From Anaerotignum lactatifermentans DSM 14214 (GTDB lineage Bacteria > Bacillota > Clostridia > Lachnospirales > Anaerotignaceae): a DNA stretch of 64,000 nucleotides. The position numbers were made by a program, and so were the translations under genes. Positions 19,295-28,388 of the stretch are shown in pieces. The notes beneath the pieces were generated by a model. It ran no database searches, had not been told where the DNA came from, and saw only the letters and a program-made list of their open reading frames with translations. How positions within the stretch are numbered: position 1 is the stretch's first letter; every line of letters begins with the position of its first letter. The DNA lies in assembly GCF_900142265.1 (NCBI RefSeq), contig NZ_FRAH01000005.1:45034-109033 (forward strand), in the 5' to 3' direction.

Positions 19295-19478
19295 ATTTTT
19301 TCCCAATCATTCTTCTATCTTCATAAAACGCACGCAAATGATCCAGAACTTTGATACCAACAATAATGCAAATGAGCATCTGCACCCAACACATCCACTC
19401 CAACTCATAGCGATGCAGGAAAAGTATCATAAACAGCAGCCCTTCCCCCAGAGCCAGCCACAAATGCTTGTTTTTCAT
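19293..19478 (-). CDS. Small hypothetical membrane protein
   Basis: This 61-residue protein is not recognised. A first hydrophobic stretch (about 6-21) and a second (about 31-45) suggest a small two-helix membrane protein with a basic C-terminus (DRRMIGKK). The ATG at 19478 lies 10 bases after AGGAGG. It sits between MATE and the bidirectional terminator, on the same strand as MATE and 82 bases after it, so it could be the last gene of that transcript. Confidence 0.5.
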   Translation of the reverse strand: MKNKHLWLALGEGLLFMILFLHRYELEWMCWVQMLICIIVGIKVLDHLRAFYEDRRMIGKK

Positions 19479-19560
19479 CTTCTTCCATCCTCCTTGCCAT
19501 ATTTCTTTATAGCATAGCAGAAAATCATTCGGTTTTTGTTATGGTTTTGTTATGATTTTC

Positions 19561-20904
19561 TTACAAAATTCCAACGGTTTTTCGATGGAGATACCGCAGG
19601 AAAAACAGGCAAATCACCAGAGAAACAAAGGTTGCCAAAGGGGAAGCCAACCCCATGACATACAGCGATTCTCCTGCATAACGGCTCAAAAAAGCCGTAG
19701 CCGGAATACGCACACCAAAGGTTGCCAGCATGCTGTGGGCAAAAGCAATCACCGATTTCCCATAACCGCTGAAATAGGAATTCATACAGAAAATAAAGGC
19801 AACCAAAATGCAGTCAATGGAATAGGACCGCAGGTAATCTGCCGCTGCGCTGACCACCTCTGTCTCTTTGGAAAATATCCCCGTGATGCTTTCCGGGTTC
19901 CACTGACAGTATATGCAAAACAGCACACCAAAGACCAATGCATATCCAATGCCAAACCACAGTGTTTTTCGTGCCCGGTCCGCCTTTCCTGCTCCCAGAT
20001 TCTGGGCTGTCATAGCAGCAACAGCCGAAGCAAAAGACGTAGGCGGCAGCATTGCGAAAATGATAATTTTTTCCACAACACCTACTGCTGCCGAAGGAAC
20101 CAGCCCTAATGTATTCACAATGGCTGTGATAACCAAAAAAGAAATATTGACCAATGCATCCTGCAATGCCAGAGGCAGCCCCACTTTCCAGATACGCAGC
20201 GCCGACTCTGGGTCTGGAATAAAGTCCTTTTTATATACAGGAAAGGAAAAACCTTTCTTTCTAATATATATCAGTGCAGCAAGAAAACTGATTGCCTGTG
20301 CAGCAACCGTCGCAATGGCAGCACCTTCGGCACCCATGCCAAAACCGCCTACCAGCAAAAAGTCCACACCAATATTGACAATGCAGGCAATCAATATAAA
20401 ATACACAGGTGTTTTGGAGTCACCCAGTCCACGGAAAATACCGCTAACTGCATTATATCCAATGATAAAAGGAATCCCTGCGGAACAGGTAAAAATATAT
20501 GCTTTAGCTGCCTCTGCCGCTTCCTGAGGCGTTTCCATAGCTGTTACAATGGATTCTGTCAAGAACAGCATCAGTGGCGTTAAAATCACTGCCAGAAGCA
20601 AAAAAGATGACGCAATGGTACCCACTGCTTTTGCTGCGCCTCTTGGATTTCCTTCACCAATGCATCTGCCCAGCAAAACCGTACCGCCGGTAGAAATACC
20701 CAGTATGATGCCTGTAATGGTCTGCATGACCTGACTGCCAATGGCAACAGCCGATACGCCAGCAGCCGTATCAAAACGCCCCACCACATACAAATCCGCT
20801 GCACCATATAACGCCTGCAGAAAACTGGCAAGCAAAAAGGGCACTGCAAACCGCAGCAATGTAGTACTGATCTTTCCTTCTGTCAAAGAAAATTCCTGTG
20901 TCAT
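19561..20904 (-). CDS. MATE family efflux transporter
   Basis: The 447-residue protein has 12 hydrophobic segments in two halves, the layout of MATE exporters that expel drugs or metabolites in exchange for Na+ or H+. It opens MTQEFSLTEGKISTTLLRFAVP, typical of the clostridial DinF/NorM-like group. Family features are the YGAADLYVVGRF segment (about 28-39) and GISTGGTVLLGRCIGEG (about 69-85). The start follows AAGGAGAA. Its promoter lies upstream of a terminator hairpin (20970-20921), so expression may be controlled by attenuation. The substrate cannot be told from sequence. Confidence 0.9.
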   Translation of the reverse strand: MTQEFSLTEGKISTTLLRFAVPFLLASFLQALYGAADLYVVGRFDTAAGVSAVAIGSQVMQTITGIILGISTGGTVLLGRCIGEGNPRGAAKAVGTIASSFLLLAVILTPLMLFLTESIVTAMETPQEAAEAAKAYIFTCSAGIPFIIGYNAVSGIFRGLGDSKTPVYFILIACIVNIGVDFLLVGGFGMGAEGAAIATVAAQAISFLAALIYIRKKGFSFPVYKKDFIPDPESALRIWKVGLPLALQDALVNISFLVITAIVNTLGLVPSAAVGVVEKIIIFAMLPPTSFASAVAAMTAQNLGAGKADRARKTLWFGIGYALVFGVLFCIYCQWNPESITGIFSKETEVVSAAADYLRSYSIDCILVAFIFCMNSYFSGYGKSVIAFAHSMLATFGVRIPATAFLSRYAGESLYVMGLASPLATFVSLVICLFFLRYLHRKTVGIL

Positions 20905-20920
20905 ACGCTTCTCCTTTCAT

Positions 20921-20970
20921 AAAAAAAGCCGGATAAGAAGCAGGACTTTCACCTGCCATCTTATCCGGCT
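20921..20970 (-). terminator. Hairpin ending recN and preceding MATE (possible attenuator)
   Basis: On the minus strand AGCCGGATAAGA pairs with TCTTATCCGGCT, with an inner GCAGG/CCTGC stem and a TGAAAGT loop. Seven T follow, ending 10 bases before the MATE ribosome site. It can end recN transcripts. It also lies between the promoter at 21040-21012 and the MATE start, so that promoter's transcripts must read through it. Confidence 0.85.
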
Positions 20971-21011
20971 GTAATCTCTTTTGTATTACGCACCCTCCGA
21001 TGAACAAACTC

Positions 21012-21040
21012 ATTGTAGCAATGTATGTTTTACTTGTCAA
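21012..21040 (-). promoter_or_regulatory. Promoter of the MATE gene, placed before the hairpin
   Basis: On the minus strand TTGACA (21040-21035), a 17-bp spacer and TACAAT (21017-21012) begin 12 bases after the recN stop. The predicted transcript has a leader of about 100 nt containing the whole hairpin at 20970-20921. Confidence 0.75.
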
Positions 21041-21051
21041 GAGGGTTTTCC

Positions 21052-22731
21052 TCAAGGTTTTTCCCGCCGCAGTTCTCTTGCTGCCGCCATGGTGGTTTCT
21101 GTGATTTCCTCACCGCCCATAAGCCGCGCAATTTCTCGACAGGAAGCGTTCTCATCTAATGTTTCTACGGTTGTGGTGGTTCGCCCTTCCGCCACATGTT
21201 TTTCTATGCGAAAATGATTATCTGCCATAGCCGCAATCTGAGGCAAATGGGTAATACACAGGATCTGCCGCTTTTTCCCCAGCAGACTCATTTTTTCCCC
21301 AACTTTTCTGGCAGTCTTACCGCTGACACCTGTGTCGATTTCGTCAAAAATAAAGGTTCCAATTTCGTCTGCATCCACCAGCACTGTTTTCAATGCCAGC
21401 ATCACGCGGGACATTTCCCCGCCGGATGCGATTTTTGCCAGAGGCTTCAAGTCCTCCCCCGCGTTGGCAGAAATCAGAAATTCCACTTTATCCAGACCGT
21501 CTGCGGCAAAATTTTCCCGTTTTTCTACGGAAATATAGAATCTTGCCTGTGCCATTTCCATATCATGCAGTGCCTGTTCCACCTGTGTCTGCACCTGCAA
21601 AGCTGTATTTTTCCGAATAGCTGTGATTTCTCCAGCCAAGGCTGTCATATGTTCATGAACTGCCTGCAACGCCTGTTCCAGTTCCGCCGCGCGTTCCTCA
21701 CTGTTTAGGAGAAAATCCAGTTCTTCCACTGCTTTCTGATAAAAATCCAGAACTGCTTCCACACTGCCGCCATATTTTCTTTTCAGACGGTAAATGGTCT
21801 GCAAACGTTCTTCGATATTTTCCAGTGCGTCCGGGTCTGCTTCCAGCAAATGGGTGTACTTCTTCCATTCCCTTGCGCCGTCTTCCAGCTGCGCATACAC
21901 ATTGTCCATACGCTCGCAAAGTTCTGACAGACTGTTATCCAGTGCTGCCGCTTCCTGCAAACACCGCAACGCCTCTCCCAGATTATCACAGGCAGAAGCC
22001 ATACCTTCTCTGCCATCATAAAGCAATTCTACGCCTTCCACAGACAAACGCATAAGCTTTTCTACACTGCCCAGACGTTTTTTCTGCTCCAGCAGTTCTT
22101 CTTCCTCGCCGGCACGCAGAGAGGCACCTTCAATTTCTTCTTTCTGAAATTGGAGGATATCCAATCGCTGGGCACGGCTGCTTTCTTCCCCACAGAGCAT
22201 TTCCAGCTGTTTTTTCAGTTCTTTTTCTCTGCTGAATTCCTTGCGGTATTCCGCCAGTTTTTCTTCCAATGCCTCGCCGCAAAAACGGTCCAGCAAATGA
22301 ATATGCCGACTGGGATTCAGCAATGACTGATGTTCATGCTGTCCATAAATATCCAGCAATTCTCCTGCCAATTCCTTCAGCATACCGGCTGTGACCGTGC
22401 TGCCATTGACACGGGCAACGGTTTTTCCTGATGCCTGCATGGTGCGGGCAATGAGCAATGTACCATCTTCCTCTACTGGAATACCGTTTTCCTCCAAAAA
22501 AGCAGAAACCTTCGGGTTCTCTGCGGAAAACAAGGCTTCCACCACTGCCGACTGTTCTTCCTTTCGCAGAAAATCACGGTTTACCCGACCGCCCAGTGCA
22601 AAATGCAGGGAATCTATAATCATGGATTTCCCGGCGCCTGTTTCCCCTGTGAGGATATTCAAGCCCTTTTCAAAATGCAGTTCACTTTCTGCAATCAGTG
22701 CTACGTTTTTGATATGCAAATGTTCCAGCAT
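21052..22731 (-). CDS. recN: DNA repair protein RecN
   Basis: RecN is an SMC-like ATPase that gathers broken DNA ends early in double-strand break repair. The 559 residues begin with a half ATPase head carrying LTGETGAGKSMIIDSL (Walker A, about 28-43). A long central coiled coil (about 150-360, rich in Glu, Lys and Leu) follows. The second half head has ASGGEMSRVMLALK (signature) and FIFDEIDTGVSG (Walker B). The start follows GGGGAA. It is the last gene of the asp23-to-recN operon, 18 bases after argR, an order common in Firmicutes. Confidence 0.97.
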   Translation of the reverse strand: MLEHLHIKNVALIAESELHFEKGLNILTGETGAGKSMIIDSLHFALGGRVNRDFLRKEEQSAVVEALFSAENPKVSAFLEENGIPVEEDGTLLIARTMQASGKTVARVNGSTVTAGMLKELAGELLDIYGQHEHQSLLNPSRHIHLLDRFCGEALEEKLAEYRKEFSREKELKKQLEMLCGEESSRAQRLDILQFQKEEIEGASLRAGEEEELLEQKKRLGSVEKLMRLSVEGVELLYDGREGMASACDNLGEALRCLQEAAALDNSLSELCERMDNVYAQLEDGAREWKKYTHLLEADPDALENIEERLQTIYRLKRKYGGSVEAVLDFYQKAVEELDFLLNSEERAAELEQALQAVHEHMTALAGEITAIRKNTALQVQTQVEQALHDMEMAQARFYISVEKRENFAADGLDKVEFLISANAGEDLKPLAKIASGGEMSRVMLALKTVLVDADEIGTFIFDEIDTGVSGKTARKVGEKMSLLGKKRQILCITHLPQIAAMADNHFRIEKHVAEGRTTTTVETLDENASCREIARLMGGEEITETTMAAARELRREKP

Positions 22732-22749
22732 TTTTACATTCCCCGTTTC

Positions 22750-23214
22750 TTAGGCACTATGAATGATACGATACAGCTTTTCAATAATCACCGCTGCCTG
22801 ATTGTGTGTTCTGACTACGCAGAATACGGTATCATCCCCGGCAATGGTTCCCAGGATTTCCGGGTTCTGCATGTTATCCAGCGCAACTGCCACTGCCATG
22901 CCCATACCTTCCAATGTCTTGATGACAATCATATTCTGTGCATAGTCCATTTTTACAACTGCTTCTTTGAATACACGTGTCAAACGTTCTGTAATTTCCG
23001 TATCATTGCCGGTAATGACAGAATATTTCTGTTTTCCCCGCTCAGTGGCGATTTTTGTCAGCTTCATTTCCCGGATGTCCCTGGAAACAGTTGCCTGTGT
23101 AACCATAAAGCCTTCTTCACACAGTTTCTGCGCCAATTCGTCCTGGGTTTCAATATCGTATTTTTCGATCAGTTCCAATATTTTCGCATGTCTGGCAATT
23201 TTCAAACTCGTCAC
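22750..23214 (-). CDS. argR: Arginine repressor ArgR/AhrC
   Basis: ArgR is a hexameric arginine-sensing regulator of arginine synthesis and breakdown genes. The 154 residues have the N-terminal winged helix with RHAKILELIEKYDIETQDELAQ and VTQATVSRDIREMKLTK. The C-terminal arginine-binding part has GTIAGDDTVFCVVRTH in place of the usual GTIAGDDT motif, which is intact. No ATG is suitable. GTG at 23214 after AAAGG is the best start, with a TTG three codons later as an alternative. It is between nadK and recN in the operon, with 14-base gaps. Confidence 0.95.
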   Translation of the reverse strand: MTSLKIARHAKILELIEKYDIETQDELAQKLCEEGFMVTQATVSRDIREMKLTKIATERGKQKYSVITGNDTEITERLTRVFKEAVVKMDYAQNMIVIKTLEGMGMAVAVALDNMQNPEILGTIAGDDTVFCVVRTHNQAAVIIEKLYRIIHSA

Positions 23215-23228
23215 AACCTTTCTATTCT

Positions 23229-24080
23229 CTATCTGCTGAGTTTCTGACGCAATACATCATAAAAACTCTGCGGATTTGTTTTGATAATGGAAGCATATTC
23301 CTTTGCTCTTTTCACCTGCACAACTTTTTTACCTGTCAGTGTCCAAGCATCCTGCCCATCAGCACTGACGGTAAAATCCGCCTCTTCTCTGGGATTGATT
23401 TCCACTGTCACCACATCGTCAGCCGAAACCACAATGGAACGGCTAGTAAGGGTATGCGCGGAGATTGGCGTAATGGCAATAATCTGCGCATCTGCTTTCA
23501 GAACGGGACCACCAGCAGACAGATTATACGCCGTGGAGCCTGTAGGTGTGCAAATGATAACACCATCCGCCCGAAGGGTATCCACATATTCCTCATTGAC
23601 GTAAATATTAAACTCCAGAATTTTGTAGAGCAAACCTCTGGTAATACAAATATCATTCAGGGCAAGAATCCCCTCGATTCGTTCCATATCTGTGGCAATG
23701 GTCGCCTGCAGCATCATGCGTTTTTCCATTTTATAATCGCCTGCCAGCACTTTATCAATGGCATACTCTGCATGATTTTTTTCTTCCGCTGTCAAAAATC
23801 CCAGCGTCCCTAAATTGATGCCCAAAATCGGCGTACCATAGGGCGCTGACTTTCTGCCGACACCGAGAAGGGTACCGTCGCCGCCCAAAGAAATCAGAAA
23901 ATCCGAATCCCGATACAGTTCTTCTTCTAAGCAGCCATATTCCTCCAATCCGGCAAGCTTTGCTGCCTTCATAGATAGACATGGCTGACACTCTTTCAAT
24001 TTCAAATATTGCAGCAGCCGATTGGTTACCGCAAAATCCTTATCTTTCTCCAAATTTGGAAGTATTCCTACTTTTTTCAT
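23229..24080 (-). CDS. nadK: NAD kinase
   Basis: NadK makes NADP from NAD and ATP (or polyphosphate). The 283 residues contain the phosphate-binding SLGGDGTLLGVGR (about 62-74) and GINLGTLGFLT. The conserved NDICI(TR) segment and the later TPTGSTAYNLSAGGPVLKADAQ motif are also present. A short C-terminal beta region ends the protein. I chose ATG 24080 behind GGGGGCGAAGG. An ATG eight codons upstream overlaps the tlyA stop as ATGA but has no ribosome site. It is part of the asp23-recN operon. Confidence 0.95.
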   Translation of the reverse strand: MKKVGILPNLEKDKDFAVTNRLLQYLKLKECQPCLSMKAAKLAGLEEYGCLEEELYRDSDFLISLGGDGTLLGVGRKSAPYGTPILGINLGTLGFLTAEEKNHAEYAIDKVLAGDYKMEKRMMLQATIATDMERIEGILALNDICITRGLLYKILEFNIYVNEEYVDTLRADGVIICTPTGSTAYNLSAGGPVLKADAQIIAITPISAHTLTSRSIVVSADDVVTVEINPREEADFTVSADGQDAWTLTGKKVVQVKRAKEYASIIKTNPQSFYDVLRQKLSR

Positions 24081-24100
24081 ACCTTCGCCCCCATGCAGCG

Positions 24101-24919
24101 TCATAAAACTTCATGTGATTTTGCTGCGATTTCTTCTACCCATGTATGAACTTCTTCTTTTGTCGCACCTGGCTGCTTTTTATCCAAGTAAATCAAGTAT
24201 TCAATGTTGCCTTTAGGTCCTTTGATGGGAGAGAAATCCAGTCCCATCACACCCAGACCATTTGCCATAGCATAATCCGCAATCATGAGGATGACTTCTT
24301 TATGTACAGCAATGTCTTTGACAACACCATTCTTCCCTACTTTTTCTCTCCCCGCTTCAAACTGAGGTTTAATGAGGCAGACCAACTGTCCATCCTCTTT
24401 CATAACACCCAATACGGCAGGCAGAACTTTTGTCAGGGAAATAAAAGATACGTCAATGGACGCAAAATCCGCCGCATCAGGCACCTGTTCCTGCGTTACA
24501 TAGCGCACATTGGTTTTTTCCAGACAAACGACTCTGGGGTCATTGCGCAGTTTCCAGGCAAACTGACCATAGCCAACGTCGATGGAATATACCTTTGCAG
24601 CGCCGTTTTGCAGCATACAGTCTGTGAAACCGCCGGTGGAAGCGCCAATATCCAGACAGATTTTATCTGTCAGTGTAATTGGAAAAACTTCCATGGCTTT
24701 TTCCAATTTATAGCCGCCGCGGCTGACATATTTCATGGCTGCATCCCGCACTTCGATTTCCGCAGTTACAGGAATCTTTGTGCCGGCTTTATCTTCTTTC
24801 ATGCCGTCCACATAGACATTGCCTGCCATAATATATGCTTTCGCCTGATCTCTGCCCGGTGCCAGCCCACGCTGTACCAGCAGTACATCTAGCCGTTCCT
24901 TTTCCACTTTTTCTGCCAT
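24101..24919 (-). CDS. tlyA: TlyA family rRNA methyltransferase
   Basis: TlyA-type proteins are 2'-O-methyltransferases acting on rRNA and are also noted as hemolysin-like. The 272 residues start with an S4 RNA-binding domain (about 7-65, RLDVLLVQRGLAPGRDQAKAYIMAG). The FtsJ-type methyltransferase fold follows, with KICLDIGASTGGFTDCMLQ (SAM site, near 86-104) and later the conserved IKPQFEAGREKVGKNGVV. It lies 3 bases after dxs and directly before nadK in the operon, an order found in many Firmicutes. Confidence 0.95.
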   Translation of the reverse strand: MAEKVEKERLDVLLVQRGLAPGRDQAKAYIMAGNVYVDGMKEDKAGTKIPVTAEIEVRDAAMKYVSRGGYKLEKAMEVFPITLTDKICLDIGASTGGFTDCMLQNGAAKVYSIDVGYGQFAWKLRNDPRVVCLEKTNVRYVTQEQVPDAADFASIDVSFISLTKVLPAVLGVMKEDGQLVCLIKPQFEAGREKVGKNGVVKDIAVHKEVILMIADYAMANGLGVMGLDFSPIKGPKGNIEYLIYLDKKQPGATKEEVHTWVEEIAAKSHEVL

Positions 24920-24922
24920 AAC

Positions 24923-26803
24923 TTACTCTCCCAACGTTTTTTTGATGGATTGATAAATTCCTTCTGCATCCAGACCATATTTTGCAAACAGCTGCGCCTG
25001 TGTCCCCTGTTCGATGTATACATCAGGGAACGCCAAGTTTTTCACATTGGCTGCAATATCATGATCACTGTAAAATTCCAGCACTGCGGAACCAAAGCCA
25101 CCATCACGGACATTATCTTCCACTGTGAAAATATGGCTGCAATCTTCTGCCACCGCCCGCAAAATTTCTCCATCCAGAGGACGGATGAAACGGATATTTA
25201 CAAGAGAAGGATTCTTTCCTTCTGCCCTCAAACGTTCCACTGCGCCATAAGCTGCATCCAGCATATGACCTTCTGCCAAAATGGCAATGTCTTCGCCTTT
25301 TGCGATCCATTCCGCCTTGCCATATTCAATGGGCAGACGCTGCATTTCAAAGTTTTCTGATGCTGTCCCTCTGGGATAACGCACTGCCACAGGACCTTTG
25401 CAGACATTAACCGCATAGTCCAGCATTGCTTCCAGTTCCCATCCATTCTTGGGTGAAAGCACTGTCATATTAGGGATATGACGCAGGAAAGAAAGGTCAA
25501 ATACCCCCTGATGGGTTTCCCCGTCGGCACCAACAATCCCTGCACGGTCAATGGCAAATACCACATGGAGATTTTCCATGCAAACATCATGGATGATCTG
25601 GTCATAAGCACGCTGCAGAAAAGAGGAATATACGGCAAAAACAGGAATCATCCCCTGACTTGCCAGCCCTGCCGCAAAGGTTGTCCCATGCTGCTCCGCA
25701 ATGGCAACGTCAAAGAAACGCTTCGGAAATTCTTTGCGGAATTTCTGGAATCCTGTACCGCTGCACATGGCAGCTGTGATACCCACAACTTTGGGATTAT
25801 GCTTTCCAATTTCCACAATTTTCTTACCAAACACAGCAGACCAACTTGGTTTATTGCTCTTGGAAAGGGGGTCCCCTGTCCGCAGATCAAAGGGGCTGAC
25901 ACCATGGTAATCCCATGGACGTTCTTCCGCATAAGGATATCCCCGCCCCTTTTCTGTTTTCACATGAATCAAAATAGGTCCATACATCTGCTGTACATTT
26001 TTGAACAGTTCAATCAATTCCGGCAAATCATGCCCATCTACAGGACCAATGTATTTAAAGCCCATGCCTTCAAACACAGCCCCTTCCAAGAGCAGCAACT
26101 TTGCGCTGTCTCTTACCTTTTCCAGTACGGAATAGGCAGGTTTGCCAATAACAGGCACCATATCACGGAATTGTTTGAAATTATCTTTAAACGCCTGATA
26201 CCGGTTGCTGGTACGCAAGGAGTTCAAATGCTTGCTGATAGCACCAACATTGGTATCGATGGACATCTGGTTATCATTCAAAACAACAATCAGGTCCGTA
26301 TTTTCTCTGCCTGCATTATTCAGCGCTTCATAAGCCAAACCGCCTGTCATGGAACCATCACCGATGACAGCAATCACATGGTTTTTTCTGCCCTGCAAAT
26401 CTCTTGCCTTAGCAATCCCCAAAGCCGCTGAAATAGATGTAGAACTATGACCTGCCGCAAAAGCGTCACAAGGGCTTTCATGGGGTTTCGGAAACCCGCT
26501 GAGCCCATCCAGCTGACGCAAAGCGGAAAATCCTTCCTTACGCCCTGTCAGCATTTTATGGATATATGCCTGATGACCTACATCCCATACGATTTTATCT
26601 TGAGGCAGTCTGAAACAGTATTCCAGCGCCACCGTCAGCTCTACCACACCCAGATTGGATGCCAGGTGACCGCCGGTTTTCGAAACTGCCCTCAGAAGGA
26701 AGCGGCGCAGTTCTTTACAAAGCTGCTCCATTTCCTGTAAATTCAACTTTTTCAAGTCTTCCGGAGATTGGATACGGTCCAATATTCCGCCCACACAAAT
26801 CAC
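24923..26803 (-). CDS. dxs: 1-deoxy-D-xylulose-5-phosphate synthase
   Basis: Dxs is the thiamine-diphosphate enzyme that joins pyruvate and glyceraldehyde-3-phosphate, the first step of the non-mevalonate pathway. The 626 residues show KIVWDVGHQAYIHKMLTGR (about 68-86) and the TPP/Mg motif VIGDGSMTGGLAYEALNNAG. The transketolase-like pyrimidine domain has FAVYSSFLQRAYDQIIHDVC, and GADGETHQGVFDLSFLRHIPNM with the catalytic-loop His follows. The start is GTG at 26803 after AAGGAGAGCAG. It lies two genes after ispA, which uses its end products. Confidence 0.97.
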   Translation of the reverse strand: MICVGGILDRIQSPEDLKKLNLQEMEQLCKELRRFLLRAVSKTGGHLASNLGVVELTVALEYCFRLPQDKIVWDVGHQAYIHKMLTGRKEGFSALRQLDGLSGFPKPHESPCDAFAAGHSSTSISAALGIAKARDLQGRKNHVIAVIGDGSMTGGLAYEALNNAGRENTDLIVVLNDNQMSIDTNVGAISKHLNSLRTSNRYQAFKDNFKQFRDMVPVIGKPAYSVLEKVRDSAKLLLLEGAVFEGMGFKYIGPVDGHDLPELIELFKNVQQMYGPILIHVKTEKGRGYPYAEERPWDYHGVSPFDLRTGDPLSKSNKPSWSAVFGKKIVEIGKHNPKVVGITAAMCSGTGFQKFRKEFPKRFFDVAIAEQHGTTFAAGLASQGMIPVFAVYSSFLQRAYDQIIHDVCMENLHVVFAIDRAGIVGADGETHQGVFDLSFLRHIPNMTVLSPKNGWELEAMLDYAVNVCKGPVAVRYPRGTASENFEMQRLPIEYGKAEWIAKGEDIAILAEGHMLDAAYGAVERLRAEGKNPSLVNIRFIRPLDGEILRAVAEDCSHIFTVEDNVRDGGFGSAVLEFYSDHDIAANVKNLAFPDVYIEQGTQAQLFAKYGLDAEGIYQSIKKTLGE

Positions 26804-26817
26804 CTGCTCTCCTTATC

Positions 26818-27246
26818 TTAAAACAACAATCCTACAACAATCCCCAAAATCGCTCCCACAAATACCTCCAATGGCGTATGCCCCAGCAGTTCCTTTACTT
26901 TCTGCAGTTCCGGCAGTTTATGATGCTCAATCATATAGTTGATGATCTCCGCCTGTTTGCCGGCCGCACGCCGGATGCCTGCCGCATCGTACATGACTAC
27001 AAAGGAAAAAATCAGCGAAATGGCAAACAATGCCGAATCAAAGCCGTTATACTTCCCCACACTAGTAGTCAGTGCCATAACCAGAGATGAATGGGAACTG
27101 GGCATACCGCCTGTCCCAGTCAATCTGCTGGCATCAAATCTTCGTTCCGTCACAATGGGACGGATGGTCTTGAATCCCTGTGCCAATGCCCAGGAAAGGA
27201 TTGCCGCCCAAAAAGGTTTATTCCATAAAAACGATTCAAATCCCAT
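26818..27246 (-). CDS. Divergent PAP2 family membrane protein (YuiD-like)
   Basis: The 142-residue membrane protein belongs to the DUF212/divergent PAP2 group, related to acid phosphatases and vanadium haloperoxidases. The motif GGMPSSHSSLVMALTTSVG (about 46-64) is the recognisable core, and a DAAGIRRAAGKQAE segment follows near 88-101. Three to four hydrophobic helices are seen. In classical PAP2 enzymes the SSH histidine takes part in phosphate ester hydrolysis. Here the rest of the active site is altered and the substrate is unknown. It sits between ispA and dxs, which hints at a prenyl-phosphate link but does not show it. Confidence 0.85.
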   Translation of the reverse strand: MGFESFLWNKPFWAAILSWALAQGFKTIRPIVTERRFDASRLTGTGGMPSSHSSLVMALTTSVGKYNGFDSALFAISLIFSFVVMYDAAGIRRAAGKQAEIINYMIEHHKLPELQKVKELLGHTPLEVFVGAILGIVVGLLF

Positions 27247-27268
27247 AGAATCATCTTCTTTCTTTTGC

Positions 27269-28156
27269 TCAATATGTTCTTTGCAGCAAATAGTTTGTCA
27301 ATGTCTGTAAGAAATCACAGGATTCGCCCAATTCTTTCCAGATTGCCACTGCTTCATCGGAAAGTTTTGCGGCGATTTTTCTGGATTCTTCAATGCCGTA
27401 CAAAGTCACATAAGTTGTCTTTTCATTTTTCTCATCGCTGTGGATAGGTTTTCCCAGTTCTTCCATGGTACTGGTCACATCCAGAATATCGTCCAGAATC
27501 TGGAACGCCACCCCGATTTTTTCGCCTGCCAGACCGAATTTTTCCACCACTTCTTCAGAAGCGCCGCCAACTCTTGCGCCCGCTTCCAGTGCGCCGCGGA
27601 TCATTGCCGCTGTTTTATGGATGTGGATAAAATCCAGTGTTTCTTTATCAATGGGTTTGCCTTCAAAATAAACGTCTACCACCTGACCGGTAAGCATCCC
27701 ATGGATACCAGCGCCTTTGGCAATGGCAAGCATGGCGCCGGTGGTTTCCTTGCAGGGATTTTCATAGCAAGCCTGCGCCATGGTTTCCATAGCATGATGG
27801 AGCAGACCATCCCCTGCCAGAATTGCCATATCTTCGCCATATACTTTATGACTGGTCAGTCTGCCGCGACGATAATCGTCATTATCCATGGCAGGCAGGT
27901 CGTCATGAATCAAAGAATATGTATGAATCATTTCCAAAGCACAGGCAAAAGGCATTGCCATTTCTTTTTTGCCGCCTACGGCTTCACATGCTGCCAGCAC
28001 CATCATGGGGCGCAGACGTTTGCCGCCAGCAAAAAGGCTGTAGCCCATTGCTTCAAAAATCACGGGAGGAAATGCCTCCTGTTTGGGTATATATGTCTGC
28101 AAAGCAGCCTCGATTTCCTGAATGCGTGCCTGCATATCACTTTTGAAGTCCATTTT
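27269..28156 (-). CDS. ispA: Farnesyl/geranyl diphosphate synthase (short-chain polyprenyl synthase)
   Basis: This enzyme condenses DMAPP and IPP to geranyl and farnesyl diphosphate, precursors of undecaprenyl and quinone chains. The 295 residues carry the first Asp-rich motif in HDDLPAMDNDDYRRGRLT (near 80-97) and the second in QILDDILDVTSTMEELGK (near 215-232), plus FEAMGYSLFAGGKRLRPMM early on. The chain-length region matches C15 synthases by eye. I chose ATG 28156, which has GAGGAGG upstream and overlaps the last 20 bases of xseB, a sign of coupled translation. Confidence 0.95.
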   Translation of the reverse strand, partial: KMDFKSDMQARIQEIEAALQTYIPKQEAFPPVIFEAMGYSLFAGGKRLRPMMVLAACEAVGGKKEMAMPFACALEMIHTYSLIHDDLPAMDNDDYRRGRLTSHKVYGEDMAILAGDGLLHHAMETMAQACYENPCKETTGAMLAIAKGAGIHGMLTGQVVDVYFEGKPIDKETLDFIHIHKTAAMIRGALEAGARVGGASEEVVEKFGLAGEKIGVAFQILDDILDVTSTMEELGKPIHSDEKNEKTTYVTLYGIEESRKIAAKLSDEAVAIWKELGESCDFLQTLTNYLLQRTY

Positions 28157-28388
28157 CCATATCCTCCTCTGCAAAAGGTGTTTCTTCCCATAAGCCTGCT
28201 TCTTTGCGCAGCGTCACAATGCTTCCCTCTGCTGCTGCCAGTTTTTCCTTGCAGACTGCTGAAAGACTCAAGCCTTCCTGATAAAGCTTTACTGCTTCTT
28301 CCAAAGGAACTTCTTCCCTTTCCAGCCGGTCAACGATCTCTTCCAACCGTGTCATAGCTTCTTCAAAGGTGACTTTCTTCTTCGCCAT
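28137..28388 (-). CDS. xseB: Exodeoxyribonuclease VII small subunit
   Basis: XseB is the small helical subunit that binds in several copies to XseA to form exonuclease VII, a metal-independent single-strand DNA nuclease. At 83 residues it has the usual size. The pattern TFEEAMTRLEEIVDRLEREEVPLEEAVKLYQEG spans residues 7-39 and is the family signature. It overlaps xseA by 26 bases and ispA by 20 bases. Confidence 0.95.
   Translation of the reverse strand: MAKKKVTFEEAMTRLEEIVDRLEREEVPLEEAVKLYQEGLSLSAVCKEKLAAAEGSIVTLRKEAGLWEETPFAEEDMENGLQK

Noticed and set aside
20771..21055. 94-residue minus-strand frame across the MATE start and recN terminator
   Set aside because: It runs through the hairpin and overlaps MATE in another frame; it is better explained as leader RNA.
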